Origin: Tupaia tana
Taxonomy: Eukaryota; Chordata; Mammalia; Scandentia; Tupaiidae
Assembly: GCA_026018925.1 (NCBI GenBank)
Contig: JAKSZU010000007.1
Location: 92,148,328 to 92,212,327 of the forward strand
DNA length: 64,000 nucleotides
Reading direction: 5' to 3'
The number at the start of each line of letters is the position of its first letter. The first letter of the stretch is position 1. The notes beneath the pieces were generated by a model, which searched no databases, had not been told where the DNA came from, and saw only the letters and a program-made list of their open reading frames with translations. The position numbers and the translations under genes are program-made. Below are positions 22,350-33,392 of the stretch, one piece after another.

Positions 22350-23110
22350 GTGGGTTTATGGCCAGAGGAGCAATCTGGGGCTAGAGACATAAATGTATGA
22401 GTCATGTGCCTAGAGGTGTGGTTACTAAAGCCAATGGAGTGGATTGAGATCACCCAGTGAGAATGTCTACTATGAGAAGAGAGGAGAACCTGGGAAAATA
22501 GAACATTTAATAGCTATAGAAAGGAGAAGCAGCCTGCAAAACCAACCGAGAAATAGGAGGAAGAATAAGACAGTCCAATGTCATTGGGGTAGAAAGAAGA
22601 GTGTTTCTGAAAGAGAGGAGCAGTTAACAATGTCTCGGGGACAGCAGGTGGCATAATGGTTAAGGTGCTGGACTCCCACATGGAGGACCACAGTTCAAGT
22701 CCAGTGGCTTGAAACTCACACTGGGCACACGTACGTGCATGCCCAAAATTCTGAGGGGAGAATAGAGAAGGGATTGAGGCACAGTCATCTCCCCTGGGCG
22801 GAAGGGGTGATTTCTCACTTTCTCTCTCCCCATCTCTCTGTCTCTCCAGCAAGTGCATGCACTCTATGGCAAAAATAAATAAATAAAATAGTGTTTCCTG
22901 CACTGACAAAATTAAAGCTAAAAAATGCCTGTTGAATTCGGCTTTATGGAAGACATTAGAGACCTAAGCAAGAAATGTTACAGTGAAATGACAAGGGCAG
23001 AGCCAGACTGAAGTAGACGGATTGAGTGCAACGAGGCACTCAATGTAGACAGCTTTTTAGAAAAGTTTGCCTGGGTAAAAGCAAAGGTGATAAAGAGAAT
23101 ACAGGTTTGA
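22350..23110 (+). mobile_element. Ancient repeat, unnamed (see 18030)
   Basis: GAGATCACCCAGTGAGAATG, GAAGAGTGTTTCTGAAAGAG and, after an L-SINE, CAGAGCCAGACTGAAGTAG follow the order of the same old repeat as 18030-18905. Confidence 0.4.
22637..22892 (+). mobile_element. L-SINE
   Basis: Head GGCATAATGGTTAAGGTGCT; body with CACACGTACGTGCATGCCC; end ACTCTATGGCAAAAATAAAT. Confidence 0.88.
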
Positions 23111-23223
23111 AGAGGGCATTTTGGTTTTGTTAAATGGGGGTACTATCCTAGCACTGTCGCATATACAAGCTGCAAAGCTTAAGAGGTATGAATCACCCAA
23201 AAAGTTTCAAAAACCTAATGCTT

Positions 23224-23480
23224 GGAGGCCAGTAGGTGCCGTGGTGGTTAAGGTGCTAGACTCCCACATACGACATTGATTTGAGTCCTGGACCCAGAGC
23301 CTAGAAATGCATGTGTATGAGTGTCCAAAATCCCAAGAGGAGAGTGGAAGAGAAGGGACTGCAGCATAGCCATCTCCCCCTGGAGGGTAATTTCTCACTT
23401 GCCCTCTCTATCTCCCTCTCTGTCTCTCTATGGTGAGGACACATTCCCTATGACAAAAACAAAAAACAAAAAAACAAAAC
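23224..23480 (+). mobile_element. L-SINE, older copy
   Basis: TSD ACCTAATGCTT at 23213-23223 against ACCTGATGCTT at 23481-23491. Confidence 0.87.
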
Positions 23481-23822
23481 ACCTGATGCTTAACTTAGTA
23501 GGTGACTTCCTTGGCACTGATTCTTAAGTGCCCATAGTATCAATCTAGAAATATGTTTATACATGTACCCCATTTCCCTTATAATGAAAGAAAAATGCCC
23601 CTTCTCTGCACTTTCCCTTGGTGCTGTGATACTGGGCTCTGACACTGGAAAGCCTGACTGAAAAAAAAGTTTTCTGCTGCCATTTGAATTTGAAGGCATA
23701 CTTTATAAGGCATATTGTTATTTGTACCCCAAGCAACAAATTTCTGTCCATTTTACAGCCTCTACAGAGGCTTTTTTTCTGTATTCCACATTGTCACGCT
23801 GCCTGCTGGCCAAGCAATCTTC

Positions 23823-24060
23823 TATAATGGAAAGAGCAGAGAGAGTCTTGAAAGTCAGAGGTCCTAGGTTCAAACTCTAACTCCGTCATGTTATCACTCT
23901 AGGTGATTAAACGTCACAACTTCAGTTTCTTCAACTATATAGAGACTGTATCTAAACTTCACAGTGCTATTGTGAGGGTTATGCCAACATGTACATTAAG
24001 AACCTCTGCACATAAGGCCTGGTATAAAATGTACCCTATAAATACTCAACTTCTTTCTCA
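23823..24060 (+). mobile_element. MIR SINE
   Basis: GTCCTAGGTTCAAACTCTAA, TCAGTTTCTTCAACTATATA and GGCCTGGTATAAAATGTACC match head, core and 3' parts. Confidence 0.75.
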
Positions 24061-24081
24061 TCACTATTTGGACTAAGCCTT

Positions 24082-24252
24082 TTTTAAAAAAAGAATTATT
24101 TTATTTATTACTATCATTATTTTGTTTTTCACTTATTGAGAGAGAGAAAGAAAGAGAAAGTGAAAAAGCAAACTGCCAGGTCTAGAACTTGAACCATGGC
24201 TGGTCATGTGGGAGTCCAGCACCTCAACCACCAGGCCACCTGTGGGCCCCCA
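24082..24252 (-). mobile_element. S-SINE, 11-bp TSD
   Basis: Exact GACTAAGCCTT at 24071-24081 and 24253-24263. Confidence 0.92.
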
Positions 24253-24263
24253 GACTAAGCCTT

Positions 24264-24640
24264 ACACAATTTTTTTTTCTTTCCCTCCATCTAGGTCCAT
24301 CAGGAAGCCCTTCGAAAAGGAACCTTGAGAAACTAACTTGCCCAGTTGTGGCAGAAATAATTTAAAGTACTGAACTAACAGGTGGGTGGGTAGAACCAGA
24401 GCTGTAACTAAGCAACACCTCAGAGGGCAGGGAGTCTACTCGAGTCAGAAGAAATAATCAGCCTCCCTGCTACAGTTCTCGGCCTCCTCCCTCTGTCCTC
24501 CCGCAAGTTCCTTCCTGTAGCAATGACGGTGTCCATATCTTCCCTTTAGGAAGTCATGCTTGCCAACACCTCTTTAGTCAATGTCTTCAGTACTAAAACG
24601 ACCAAAACAGAAACTCCAATTATACTCACACCCAAGTGGT
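24264..24640. other. No recognised feature
   Basis: Single-copy-looking DNA with a CCTCC-rich patch near 24480-24510. Confidence 0.35.
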
Positions 24641-24865
24641 ACAACAGGCAGTGTAATCCAAGTTCTAGTCTTGTCTCTGATGCACTAATTCTGTGACCCT
24701 TGTTGTTATTATCATTCTCGGAGTTAAAGTTTCCTCATTTGTAAGAAAGAAATGACAATGTGTCTTGACTACAAGATTAAAAGGATCAAATGAAATAATG
24801 TATGTGAACGTACTTTGTACACTGTAAAGCATGGTTATTGTTATATTATAGGTACACAAAGCATA
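24641..24865 (+). mobile_element. MIR SINE
   Basis: TAATTCTGTGACCCTTG, GTTTCCTCATTTGTAAGAAA and GTACACTGTAAAGCATGG follow MIR order. Confidence 0.7.
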
Positions 24866-24949
24866 ACAGAGTCTACCTTTGGCCAATTTAGGTATTACGT
24901 TTTACTTAGAAGTCCTCAGTTCTAGAAACTTTTCTGTGATCCAAGGCTA

Positions 24950-25335
24950 CCTATCTCCAACCCAAGTCCTTCTCTCCCTGGTAACTGAACATCTCTTCCT
25001 AATTCCACTTGATCCCCTTATCTTAGTACAGTTCCTTAAACTTTTCTGACTAAATGGCTCCATACCCCCAAAACAGTAAAGACTAATAGAACTTAAAATC
25101 TCTAACTGCCTTTTTAGTCCTAACATTCCAAGCCTCTCCATCCTTTGCTCCCAAAGCACTCTGTCCATTCTACTTGAGCAATTTCTAATTTTCATTATAG
25201 CTTTATTTTATATAATCTCCTATAGACAGAGCAGAAGGTAAAAGGTAATCCTACTAAGTTTTATATTCCCCACAGCACTGAACACAGAGCTTTGCACACA
25301 GAAAGTACTCAAGAAATATTGGCTGAATGGACCTA
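24950..25335 (+). mobile_element. L2-like LINE fragment
   Basis: The 3' end CACAGCACTGAACACAGAGC and AAGAAATATTGGCTGAATGG is L2-like; the left half is weaker. Confidence 0.5.
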
Positions 25336-25460
25336 AAGCCAATTTCTCGGGGTTTTTTCTATTTATTATCCATCCATACTACACAGTAATTGTAGGATAT
25401 CTTCTCATTCTCTAATACTACTTTTATATCTCCATAGTCATGCACAGTGTGAAATACACA

Positions 25461-25462
<2 letters not shown>

Positions 25463-25495
<33 letters not shown>

Positions 25496-25516
25496 CACAC
25501 ACACACACACACACAT
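25463..25516. repeat. (TA)n(CA)n microsatellite
   Basis: TA units passing into CA units, beside the tail of the next SINE. Confidence 0.95.
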
Positions 25517-25517
25517 A

Positions 25518-25680
25518 TATTGTTTTTTACCTTAAGGTGAATGCCCTTGCTAGAGAAAGAGATAGAAACCTTGAGAGGGAAAGTGAGAAATCACCCCCCC
25601 GGGAGGGATGGCCACACCGTAATCCCTTCTCCTGCATTCTCCTCCCAGGATCTTGGGTGCGTGCAAGTGTGTGTGTGCGT

Positions 25681-25713
<33 letters not shown>

Positions 25714-25803
25714 GTGATTTCTGAAGCCACCGGGTCCAGGACTAAAAGCACAGTCAGCCATGTGAGAGTTCAGTGGTGTAACCACATGCCATCTGCTGGT
25801 CCC
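25518..25803 (-). mobile_element. L-SINE with internal CA expansion
   Basis: An L copy whose GTGTGCGTGCGTG segment has become a GT/CA run (25672-25711). Confidence 0.82.
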
Positions 25804-25892
25804 ACAGTCAATATATTGTTAAGGACTTGGTGACTGGTTCATGTCTTGATCAAGGCAAAAGATCTCAGAGCCAATCAAACTATCCTAGGACT

Positions 25893-26151
25893 CTTTTTTT
25901 CTTTTGAGAGGTTTTTGCTACAGGGCACGTGTGCATGCCAGAAAGACAGAGAGAGACAGAGAAATAGAAAGCGAGAAATTACCCCTCAGGGGGGATGGCC
26001 ACGGCAATCCCTCTCCTCCATTCTCTTCTTAGGATTTTGGGCACGCATGCACACGCACCCGACCTGAGTTTAAGCCACCAGGTTGGGACTCAAACCGAGG
26101 TCAACTACATGGGAGTCCAGTGACATAGCCATTATGCCAACTGTTGGTCCC
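25893..26151 (-). mobile_element. L-SINE
   Basis: TSD TCCTAGGACT at 25883 against TCCTATGACT at 26152. Confidence 0.88.
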
Positions 26152-26374
26152 TCCTATGACTTGACAGCTACATAAAATTACTGACATAAATAAACATGAC
26201 ATTTATCAGAGTGTCATAGGAAAAAACTGCTGAACACAAGAGTCATTATACAAATAGATACAGATAAAATGCAAGGGGAGGATGCCTTTTTCTTTCCAAT
26301 GCCATCAGTAATGTGGTAAAAAGGCAACTATATTAATAATCATCAGACCTGGTCTCTAGAGTTCAACTCTAGAA

Positions 26375-26623
26375 GGGGGCCAGTAGGTGGCACAGTGGTT
26401 AAGGTGCTGAACTTCCATATGGCCATTTTGAGTTCCGGATCCAGTGGCTTGAAACTCACACCAAGCACATGTGGGTGAGTGCCTAAAGTCCTGAGAGGAC
26501 AATGGAAGAGAAGGGATTGTGGCGTGGCCAGCTCCCCTGGGGAGTGATTTCTTGCTGTCTCTCTTGGTCTCTCTGGCTAGTGCAAGTGCCCTATAGCAAA
26601 AAAAAAAAAAAAAAAAAAAAAAG
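26375..26623 (+). mobile_element. L-SINE, older copy
   Basis: GGGGGCCAGTAGGTGGCACA head, complete body, A run of about 23 at the end; abuts the MaLR LTR. Confidence 0.87.
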
Positions 26624-26674
26624 GTGAGCAGTCTTCTAAAATGACTCTCAGTAATCTCTACCTCCTAGTATCCA

Positions 26675-26953
26675 TGTTCTTTTATTTTAAAATTTTAAAT
26701 GCATTTATTTATTCATGATACAGAGTTTGTGCATGTACACATGCAAGAGGCAGAGAGAGAAAGCCGCTTCACAGGGTCTCGTCATGCCATGACCCTCCTT
26801 CCTCAGTCCCACAGCTAATCAGGATCTTGGACACAGGTACACATACTCAGCATGTCTCAGGTCGACCTGGTGGAGGATCTGAACCCATGGTCAGCCATGT
26901 AGCTTCCAGCATGGCAGCTCAGTATGTCACTGACTGTGCCTTCAAGGCTGGGC
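26675..26953 (-). mobile_element. Old D-SINE inside the LTR
   Basis: ATGCATTTATTTATTCATGA tail, head ending AAGGCTGGGCC. AGTATC lies on both sides, consistent with a decayed TSD. Confidence 0.7.
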
Positions 26954-27162
26954 CAGTATCTGTTTTCTTATGTGGGCCCCTCCCATCAGACGTGGGCTGG
27001 ACATAGTGACTCACTTCTAATGAGCACACGGCAACAGTTAGGAAACATCACTTCTGAGATTAGCTCATAAAAGACTGTGACTTCTCTTTTGCTGGCACTC
27101 TCGACATTTCCTGCTTGCTTACCTTCCCCTTATCCCTCCACCCTTTATTCCTGACAGACTAT

Positions 27163-27375
27163 ATCCATGAGAGAGGGAAAAAGAGCTGAGCACCGTCCAC
27201 TGCGTCTGGTCACACCCCTCCTCTTCCAATCTTCCAGCCCATCAGATCTTGGGCACTCACATGCCACAGCACATGTACTTCAGGCTGACCAGGCTGGGGA
27301 TTTGAAGCATGGCTGCCATGTGGGATCCACCTTCTCTTCAAGAGTGCATCATTGCTGTGCCAAGGGAGCAGGTCT
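27163..27375 (-). mobile_element. Old D-SINE inside the LTR
   Basis: CATGAGAGAGGGAAAAAGAG at the left; AGGCTGACCAGGCTGGGG in the middle; decayed head. LTR sequence resumes after it. Confidence 0.65.
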
Positions 27376-27790
27376 CCTTGCTTGCTTTAACGAAGCTGTT
27401 ATGCTGGAGAGGCACGTGTGGCAAGAAACTGAACGTGGCCTCTAGCTACCAACCAGCAAGGAATAGAGGGCCTCAGTCCAACTGCCTGAGACGAAATGAA
27501 TCCTCCCTACACCCACTAGTGAACCTGGCAGCAGGTTTTTGTTACCAGCCATACCCTGAGGAGACTGCTGCCCTAGCTGATACCTGGACAGAGCACTGTA
27601 TGAGACTCCGAAGCAGATGACCTGGTTAAGCCATGCCTAACTTCCAGAAACTGTGATGTAATAGATACTGTTCTATGGTGTTAGGCGTTGCTACACAGCA
27701 ACAAGTAACTAAAATATCCTCTACATTAACCTTAAAGAGCAAGAGAGACCTGGAAAGATGGAGACAAAACCTACGGATTCAAAGATTAAG

Positions 27791-28020
27791 TGGGCTGGCT
27801 CTGGAGCATGGCAGTTAAGTGCTGTGACAGAAGGCCAGATCCCACATGGCCGACTGCAGTCTGACTCCCAGCCCTGGTGGCTTGAAAACAGGCCAGGTCT
27901 GTGCACGTTCATGTCTACAATTCTGATAGGATGAATGGTGGACTGTGGTGTGACCCATTGGGAAGGGCTTCCTCTCTGTCTCCCTCTTTCTCTCTCTGTC
28001 ACAGGACATGCATCGACCAG
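27791..28020 (+). mobile_element. D-SINE
   Basis: GGGCTGGCTCTGGAGCATGG head, CAATTCTGATAGGATGAATG body. It ends in an AG-rich run (28021-28060) that separates it from the next D-SINE. Confidence 0.78.
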
Positions 28021-28060
28021 TTAGAGAGAGGGCGAGAGCGAGAGGGAGAGGGAGAGAGAG

Positions 28061-28145
28061 GATCCAGTGGCCTAGGGGTTAAGGGAGCAAGATTCCACAC
28101 ACAGCTGACTATAGTTCAAATTTTGGCCCCAGCAACGTGAAAAAC

Positions 28146-28180
<35 letters not shown>

Positions 28181-28335
28181 CCCAAATCCCAATAGAATGG
28201 AGAAATGGAGAAGGGTTTACAGCATTAACAGGTCCCATGGGGGGGCGGGGGTACTCTCTCCCCGTCTCTCACACGTTCTCTGTCTTTGGCAGGTACTGTG
28301 TGCTCTCTGGTGATTTATTTTAAAAAGGGAGGGAG
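28061..28335 (+). mobile_element. D-SINE with GT expansion
   Basis: GGATCCAGTGGCCTAGGGGT head. A (GT)16 run (28148-28179) sits where the body normally has GTGTGCATG. Confidence 0.78.
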
Positions 28336-28337
28336 GG

Positions 28338-28548
28338 TAAATCTTTTTTCGATTGCGAGAGGGCACCTGTGCTCACTAGAGCAAGGGAGAGAAAGCAACA
28401 CCACCCCCCAAGTTGTAGTCACACTGTAATCCTTTCCCCTCCGTTTCTCCATCCCATCAGGATTTTAGGCACAAAGGCATATACATCCCTGTGTGGCTTT
28501 CTATGCACTCACTTAGCTGGGGCTGGACCAAGAGATTCCACGCCCCCC
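28338..28548 (-). mobile_element. D-SINE
   Basis: GATTGCGAGAGGGCACCTGT tail; CCATCCCATCAGGATTTTAG body; head lost or strongly altered at the right. Confidence 0.65.
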
Positions 28549-28765
28549 AATTTCGGTTATAAGACACATACATTTGCCAGAAGGATTAAGAGAAGGTGGG
28601 GGGATGGCCATACTGCAACCCCTTTTCCTTTTTCCTTCTGGGATTTTGGGGGCACACACACACACACACAGAGCACATTTTTCAAGCCGATGGGTTCAGG
28701 ACTTGAACCACAAAGTTGGTCATGTGGGATCCAGTGCCTTAAACTACCATGACACCAGCTGGCCT
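28549..28765 (-). mobile_element. D-SINE
   Basis: AAGACACATACATTTGCCAG, a CA run at about 28653-28670, GGACTTGAACCACAAAG, head ending CAGCTGGCC. Confidence 0.75.
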
Positions 28766-28789
28766 GTCGGCACTTTATTTTTTTTAATT

Positions 28790-28965
28790 TAAATAACTCC
28801 TAGCTTTTAGGTATGTGCTGAAATGTGTACAGATGAAATGATATGATGTTTGTGATTTACTTCAAAATAAAGTGGGAAAGGGTTAGTAGATGGGGGATAT
28901 AATGAAACCTTATTGGCCATGAGATTATCACTCCTGAAATTGGGGTTACGTAAATAGAGTCAATT
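28790..28965 (+). mobile_element. Ancient L1-type 3' UTR-like repeat
   Basis: GTACAGATGAAATGATATG and TTACTTCAAAATAAAGTGGG and TTGGCCATGAGATTATCAC are common in old mammalian 3' ends. Family not certain. Confidence 0.45.
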
Positions 28966-29201
28966 ACAAAGAAGAAAGGGTTTGGGGAGGAAAAATCCAA
29001 GAGCCCAAGGACCCTTCTATTGTAGTTCTGATCATCTATTATCCCATTAGTACCTCAAAGCCTATGCTACAGGTATTCTTTCCTGAGTCTTCTATACCGA
29101 ATATGCCATTTCTGTCTATGCGAGTGATCAATACTGTCACTTTGCCCCCAAAACTGTTGAGAACTTATATCTGGTAAGTTAATTAAAATAAGATTAGTTG
29201 G

Positions 29202-29475
29202 TGAACTAGTACATGGTGTGGAGGTTAAGGTATTTGGGCCCCACATGGCCAACTCCTTGGTTCAAGTCCCAGATTCAGTGGCTTGAAAAACATTCCAGGT
29301 GCATGTATATGAGTACCCAAAATCCCAGAGGCAAATGCAAGAGAAGGGACTATAACATGATCATCCCCCTTGTGGGTGCTTTCTCACCCTCCCGCTCTCT
29401 GCCTCTCTCCAGCAAGCACATGTGCCCTACAGTAAACAAATAAACAAACAAAAACTAAAAAAAAAGAAAAGAAAA
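29202..29475 (+). mobile_element. L/D intermediate SINE, 12-bp TSD
   Basis: Exact AAGATTAGTTGG at 29190-29201 and 29476-29487. Decayed body with a complete end. Confidence 0.88.
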
Positions 29476-29487
29476 AAGATTAGTTGG

Positions 29488-29822
29488 CTAATCTGGCGCT
29501 AGTCGGTAAAAAGAACGGAATACATGGCTAATTGCTGGAAGATGCTTGGCATAAACTAGAGAAAATCACTCTAGATCAACTTGTTGCACTTTATTATGGC
29601 CCAACTAAGGACACGCCAACCTCCTACCTGCATAGGTATGTCAACATTTCTTACCTATGCTGTGTACAGACTTAATTTCTTAATCCCTGAAAGTTTTCTT
29701 TCATTAAGCCTCAAATATCGGAACTGCTGTGAATGACCTGTTTTCCAATGCACAATTTTGTTTGGTTAATGAAATAAACAACAAAATAAAACAAAAACAA
29801 CCTATGGTCTTTAGTTCTATAA
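29488..29822. other. No recognised feature
   Basis: Single-copy-looking DNA; short AACAAAATAAAAC-rich stretch at 29770-29800. Confidence 0.35.
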
Positions 29823-29837
29823 GAAAAAAGAGCTTCA

Positions 29838-30009
29838 GGGACCAGTAGGTGGCATGGTAGTTAAAGTGCTAAACTCTCATGGAGCCGAATGCAGTCTGAG
29901 TCTCAGACTTGGTGGTGGCTTGCTTTCTCACCTTCCCTTTCTCTCTCTCTCTCTGGCCAAATTTAAAAATAATAATAGCAAATAAAATTATATAAATAAA
30001 TTTTTTTTT
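29838..30009 (+). mobile_element. S-SINE, 15-bp TSD
   Basis: TSD starting GAAAAAAGAGC at 29823-29837 and 30010-30024, one mismatch. Confidence 0.9.
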
Positions 30010-30088
30010 GAAAAAAGAGCCTCAACAGAAAGGAAATTATATCTGCTTTTTTCTTTTCAGAGTCTCTAATTCTTAAGAGAATCAACTT

Positions 30089-30238
30089 TTTTTTAATTGC
30101 CAATGGGTATATGTACTTACTAGAGAGAAAAACAAAGAGAAAGGAAGAAAGCACCCCTCCCAATGGGGCATCGTTACACCACAATCCCTTCTCCATTTCT
30201 CTATCCTGTCAGGATTTGTGGGGGTATACACAAACACA

Positions 30239-30271
<33 letters not shown>

Positions 30272-30365
30272 GGCACACCTTTCAAGGCACCAAGGCAAGG
30301 ATTTGAACCATGGTCAGCCATTTGGGATCTGGCTTCCTTAACCATTAGGCCACAAGGCCAGTTCA
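30089..30365 (-). mobile_element. D-SINE with CA expansion
   Basis: TSD AGAATCAACTT at 30078-30088 and 30366-30376. A CA run at about 30236-30269 lies inside the body. A fairly young D copy. Confidence 0.87.
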
Positions 30366-30574
30366 AGAATCAACTTGCAAAGTTCCTACCAAAAGAGAAG
30401 ATTCACACAATAAAGTGAAATTGATGGAGAGGCTCACGCTCTTGGAATATACTAATTGCTATTGCTACACCCTACTTCTACTACAGAAGATATCTAATCT
30501 GTCATGGTTACTTCAATCACTCACACAATATTTCCATTCCCTACCCCTCTACCCTATCTTTAAGAATGGTCCTG

Positions 30575-30837
30575 GGGGACCAGCAGATGGCATAACAGCT
30601 GTGTCGCTGGACTCCCACATGGCTGACCGTGGTTCGAGTCCTACACCTGGCACCTTGAAACTCATGCCAGACACACAAGTGTGTGCCCAACATCCCAAGA
30701 GGAGAATGAAGGAGGAGGGGCTGCAGAATGGCCATCCCCCCCCAGGGGGGCTTGATTTCTCACTTTCTGTCTCTGTCTCTCCAGTGAGCACATGTACCCT
30801 ATAGCAAAAATCTCTCTTTAAAAATAATAAAAAAAAA
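30575..30837 (+). mobile_element. L-SINE, 13-bp TSD
   Basis: AAGAATGGTCCTG (30562-30574) against AAGAATAGTCCTG (30838-30850). Confidence 0.92.
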
Positions 30838-31016
30838 AAGAATAGTCCTGAAACATATACTTTCATCTCTACAGTTTTCAACCTTAGCTAAATACTAGAA
30901 AAACCTGGGAAGCTTTCAAAAATATCATTATCTGAAAATGACTCTATTTGTGCAGCAAGTCAAAGACATGAAAAAGGGAACAGGGGAAAAGTGCTTTAAT
31001 AAAAAGCAAATTAAGA

Positions 31017-31324
31017 CTGCCCCACTGAGCAGCAGTTAAGCACTCTGCAGAGAGCTGATCCCCGTGTCTGACCACAGTTTGGGGTAGCTTGAGAAAGCAC
31101 TGCAGGCCATTTGTATGTATCCCCAGAACCCTGACAGGACAGAGGAATGAAGGAGGAATTGCAATGTGATCAGGCTACACTGCAGGGTGCTTTCTAGTTT
31201 CTACTCTCTCTCTCTTTGGTGAGCATACATGCTCTCCAGCAATTAGAAGAAAAAAAAAAAGGAAGAAGGAAAAAGGAAGGAGGAAGGAGGAAGGAGGAAG
31301 GGAGAGAAGGAGAAGGAGAAGGGG
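31017..31324 (+). mobile_element. D-SINE with expanded purine tail
   Basis: Exact TSD AAAGCAAATTAAGA at 31003-31016 and 31325-31338. Between the body (ending about 31245) and the TSD lies an 80-base GGAAGA/GGAG-rich run grown from the A tail. Confidence 0.87.
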
Positions 31325-31349
31325 AAAGCAAATTAAGAAAAACACCTAA

Positions 31350-31547
31350 GGGCCAGCAGGTGGTGTGGCGTTTAGTGTGCTAGACTCCCACATGGGCGAC
31401 CAAGGTTCGAGTTCAGGACCAGGCAGCTTAGTTTCTCAATCCCCCCCCCACCCCGCTCCCATCTCTCTGGTGAGTGCACATACTCTACAGCAAATTAATT
31501 AATAATAATAAAACTAAATAAATCTTTAAAAAGAAAAGAAAAATAAT
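31350..31547 (+). mobile_element. S-SINE with C-rich middle
   Basis: GGGCCAGCAGGTGGTGTGGC head, a C run at 31441-31454, ending CTCTACAGCAAATTAATTAA. Confidence 0.82.
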
Positions 31548-31550
31548 TTA

Positions 31551-31768
31551 GGGGCCCATCCCATAGCACAGTGTTCAAGTGCTGCGCATAGATCCCACAA
31601 GTGGGACAGCGGTTTGGTTTTCCACCCAAAGGCTTGAAAAACATGCCAGGTGCACACGTGTGCTAATTCCTCGCAAACTGAAGGGCTGTGGCATGACCAC
31701 ACCCATGGGGAGGGTACTTTCTCTCTGGTGAGGGAACTTGCTCTCTGGCAACTAAAAAAAGAGAAAGA
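31551..31768 (+). mobile_element. D-SINE
   Basis: GGGGCCCATCCCATAGCACA head, AACATGCCAGGTGCACACG body, ending GCTCTCTGGCAACTAAAAA. Possible TSD GAAAAATAA. Confidence 0.8.
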
Positions 31769-31816
31769 AAAATAACAACTTAATATACTATGTAGACTGT
31801 GGTTGGACCCATATTC

Positions 31817-32086
31817 TTTTTTTTTTTTTTTTTTTTTTTGGAGAGGTTTTTGCTATAGGGCATGCGCACTCGCCAGACAGACAGACAAGAGAGACAGAAA
31901 GCGAGAAATCACCCCCCAGGGGGGATGGCCACATAGCAATCCTTTCTCTTCCATTCTCCTCTCAGGATCTTGGGCACACACGCACACACGCCCGGCATGA
32001 GTTTTAAGGCACCGGGTCTGGGATGCGAACCGCAGTCGCCTACATGGGAGTCTAGTGACATAGCCATTACACTAACTGCTGGTCCC
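31817..32086 (-). mobile_element. L-SINE, young
   Basis: Full length, T tail of about 22, ending GGTCCC at 32086. Confidence 0.92.
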
Positions 32087-32094
32087 AATATTGT

Positions 32095-32200
32095 GCGCTG
32101 AGAGAGACAGAGAGAGAGAGAGATGGACTCAATGCCGCAATCCTCCAGCCTCCATAGGTTTTTGTCATAGGGCAGGCGCCACCACGCCCTGGACCCACAC
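32095..32200 (-). mobile_element. Possible SINE fragment
   Basis: GAGAGAGACAGAGAGAGAG and CAATGCCGCAATCCTCCAGC recall the AG-rich and CGCAATCCC parts of a minus-strand copy; no head. Confidence 0.35.
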
Positions 32201-32401
32201 TCTAACCAACCAACCACAAATATATTTTGAGATGATCAAGGTCATTTGATTGTAGGTAGGGATTAGATATTACTAAGGACAAGTTAATTTTATTAAAGTT
32301 GATCATGAGATTAGGGTTATATGATAAAATGTCTTATTTAAAGATACATATGGATATGTGCAGAAGTAAAATGGTATGATATCTGGTATTTAAAATATTC
32401 T

Positions 32402-32703
32402 TCAACATGGTAGGTGCTGGCAAGGCTGTGGAGAAAAGGGAACTCTCCTACATTGTTAGTGGGAATAAAAATTAGTACAGTCACTGTGGAGAGCAATATG
32501 GAGGTTCCTCAAAGACCTACAAATAGAACTACCATATGATCCAGCAATTCTACTCCTGGGTATTTACCCAAAGGACAGGAATATACTCAGTTGAAAAACA
32601 CTTGCACATCCATGTTTACTGCTGCACTATTCACAACTGCTAAGACATGGAATCAACCCAAATATCCATGAACAGATGAATGGATTGAAAAAGTGTAGCA
32701 CAT
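32402..32703 (+). mobile_element. L1 fragment
   Basis: GGGAACTCTCCTACATTGTT through AACCCAAATATCCATGAACA is ORF2 3' sequence. It stops at an L-SINE and does not resume afterwards. Confidence 0.85.
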
Positions 32704-32973
32704 GGGACCAGCAGTTTACCAACTGGTAATGGCTATGTTACTGAACTCCCATGTAGTCGACTGTGGTTCAAGTCCCAGACTCAGTGGCTTAAAACTCACA
32801 CCGGGAACATGTGCATGTGTGCCCAAGATCCCAAGAGGAGAATGGAGGAGAAGGGATTGCGGCATGGCCATCCCCCCCAGGGGGTGATTTCTCGCTTTCT
32901 GTCTCTATGTCTCTGTTTATCTGGCGAGCGTACACGCCCTATGGCAAAAACCTCTCCAAAAAAAAAAAAAAAA
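32704..32973 (+). mobile_element. L-SINE
   Basis: Full length. L1 sequence ends at its 5' edge and unrelated sequence follows its tail, so a deletion or rearrangement accompanied or followed the insertion. Confidence 0.9.
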
Positions 32974-33039
32974 TGTGTCATGACTTTTCCGACAACCCAA
33001 TAGGACAGCACTTACTATTGTGTATTATAGTTGTCTGTT

Positions 33040-33165
33040 CATTCCTCTCTCACACCAAGCTTTGAGCTTCTGAAGGCCGGGAGTATGCATTGCACCTCTG
33101 AATCCAAGCACATGCATAGAACTTGGCACACAGTAACATCTCGGTAAATGTTCAGTGACTGAATG
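33040..33165 (+). mobile_element. L2 LINE 3' end
   Basis: AGCTTCTGAAGGCCGGGAG, GCATAGAACTTGGCACACAG and AATGTTCAGTGACTGAATG. Confidence 0.75.
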
Positions 33166-33392
33166 CTGAAAACTGCCAGTGCCTATATTAGGTAGACCTT
33201 TAAGTACAGATGTGTAGACTTTTAAGAGAAAATATTTTATCTCCACATGTATTCCCCTCCCAAAGAAAATTAAATAATATTATCTGCCTTATTCACAACT
33301 AAGGGAACTCCACATTCTGGAATGCTCAGAATCATCTGAAACTCACAATCTCTAGATGATGTCCTGACAGGGACCTCAAAAGTCCATGCTTC

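Larger units (their letters stand above)
26624..27715 (+). mobile_element. MaLR-type LTR (MLT1-like)
   Basis: Solo LTR fossil: AATCTCTACCTCCTAGTATC, CAGACGTGGGCTGGACATAG, GAGAGGCACGTGTGGCAAG, CTAAGCCAGTT-like region and CAGAAACTGTGATGTAATAG near the end. Split by two D-SINEs. No retroviral genes nearby. Confidence 0.65.

Noticed and set aside
26624-27715. LTR as part of an intact endogenous retrovirus
   Set aside because: No gag, pol or env sequence and no partner LTR nearby; it reads as a solo MaLR fossil.
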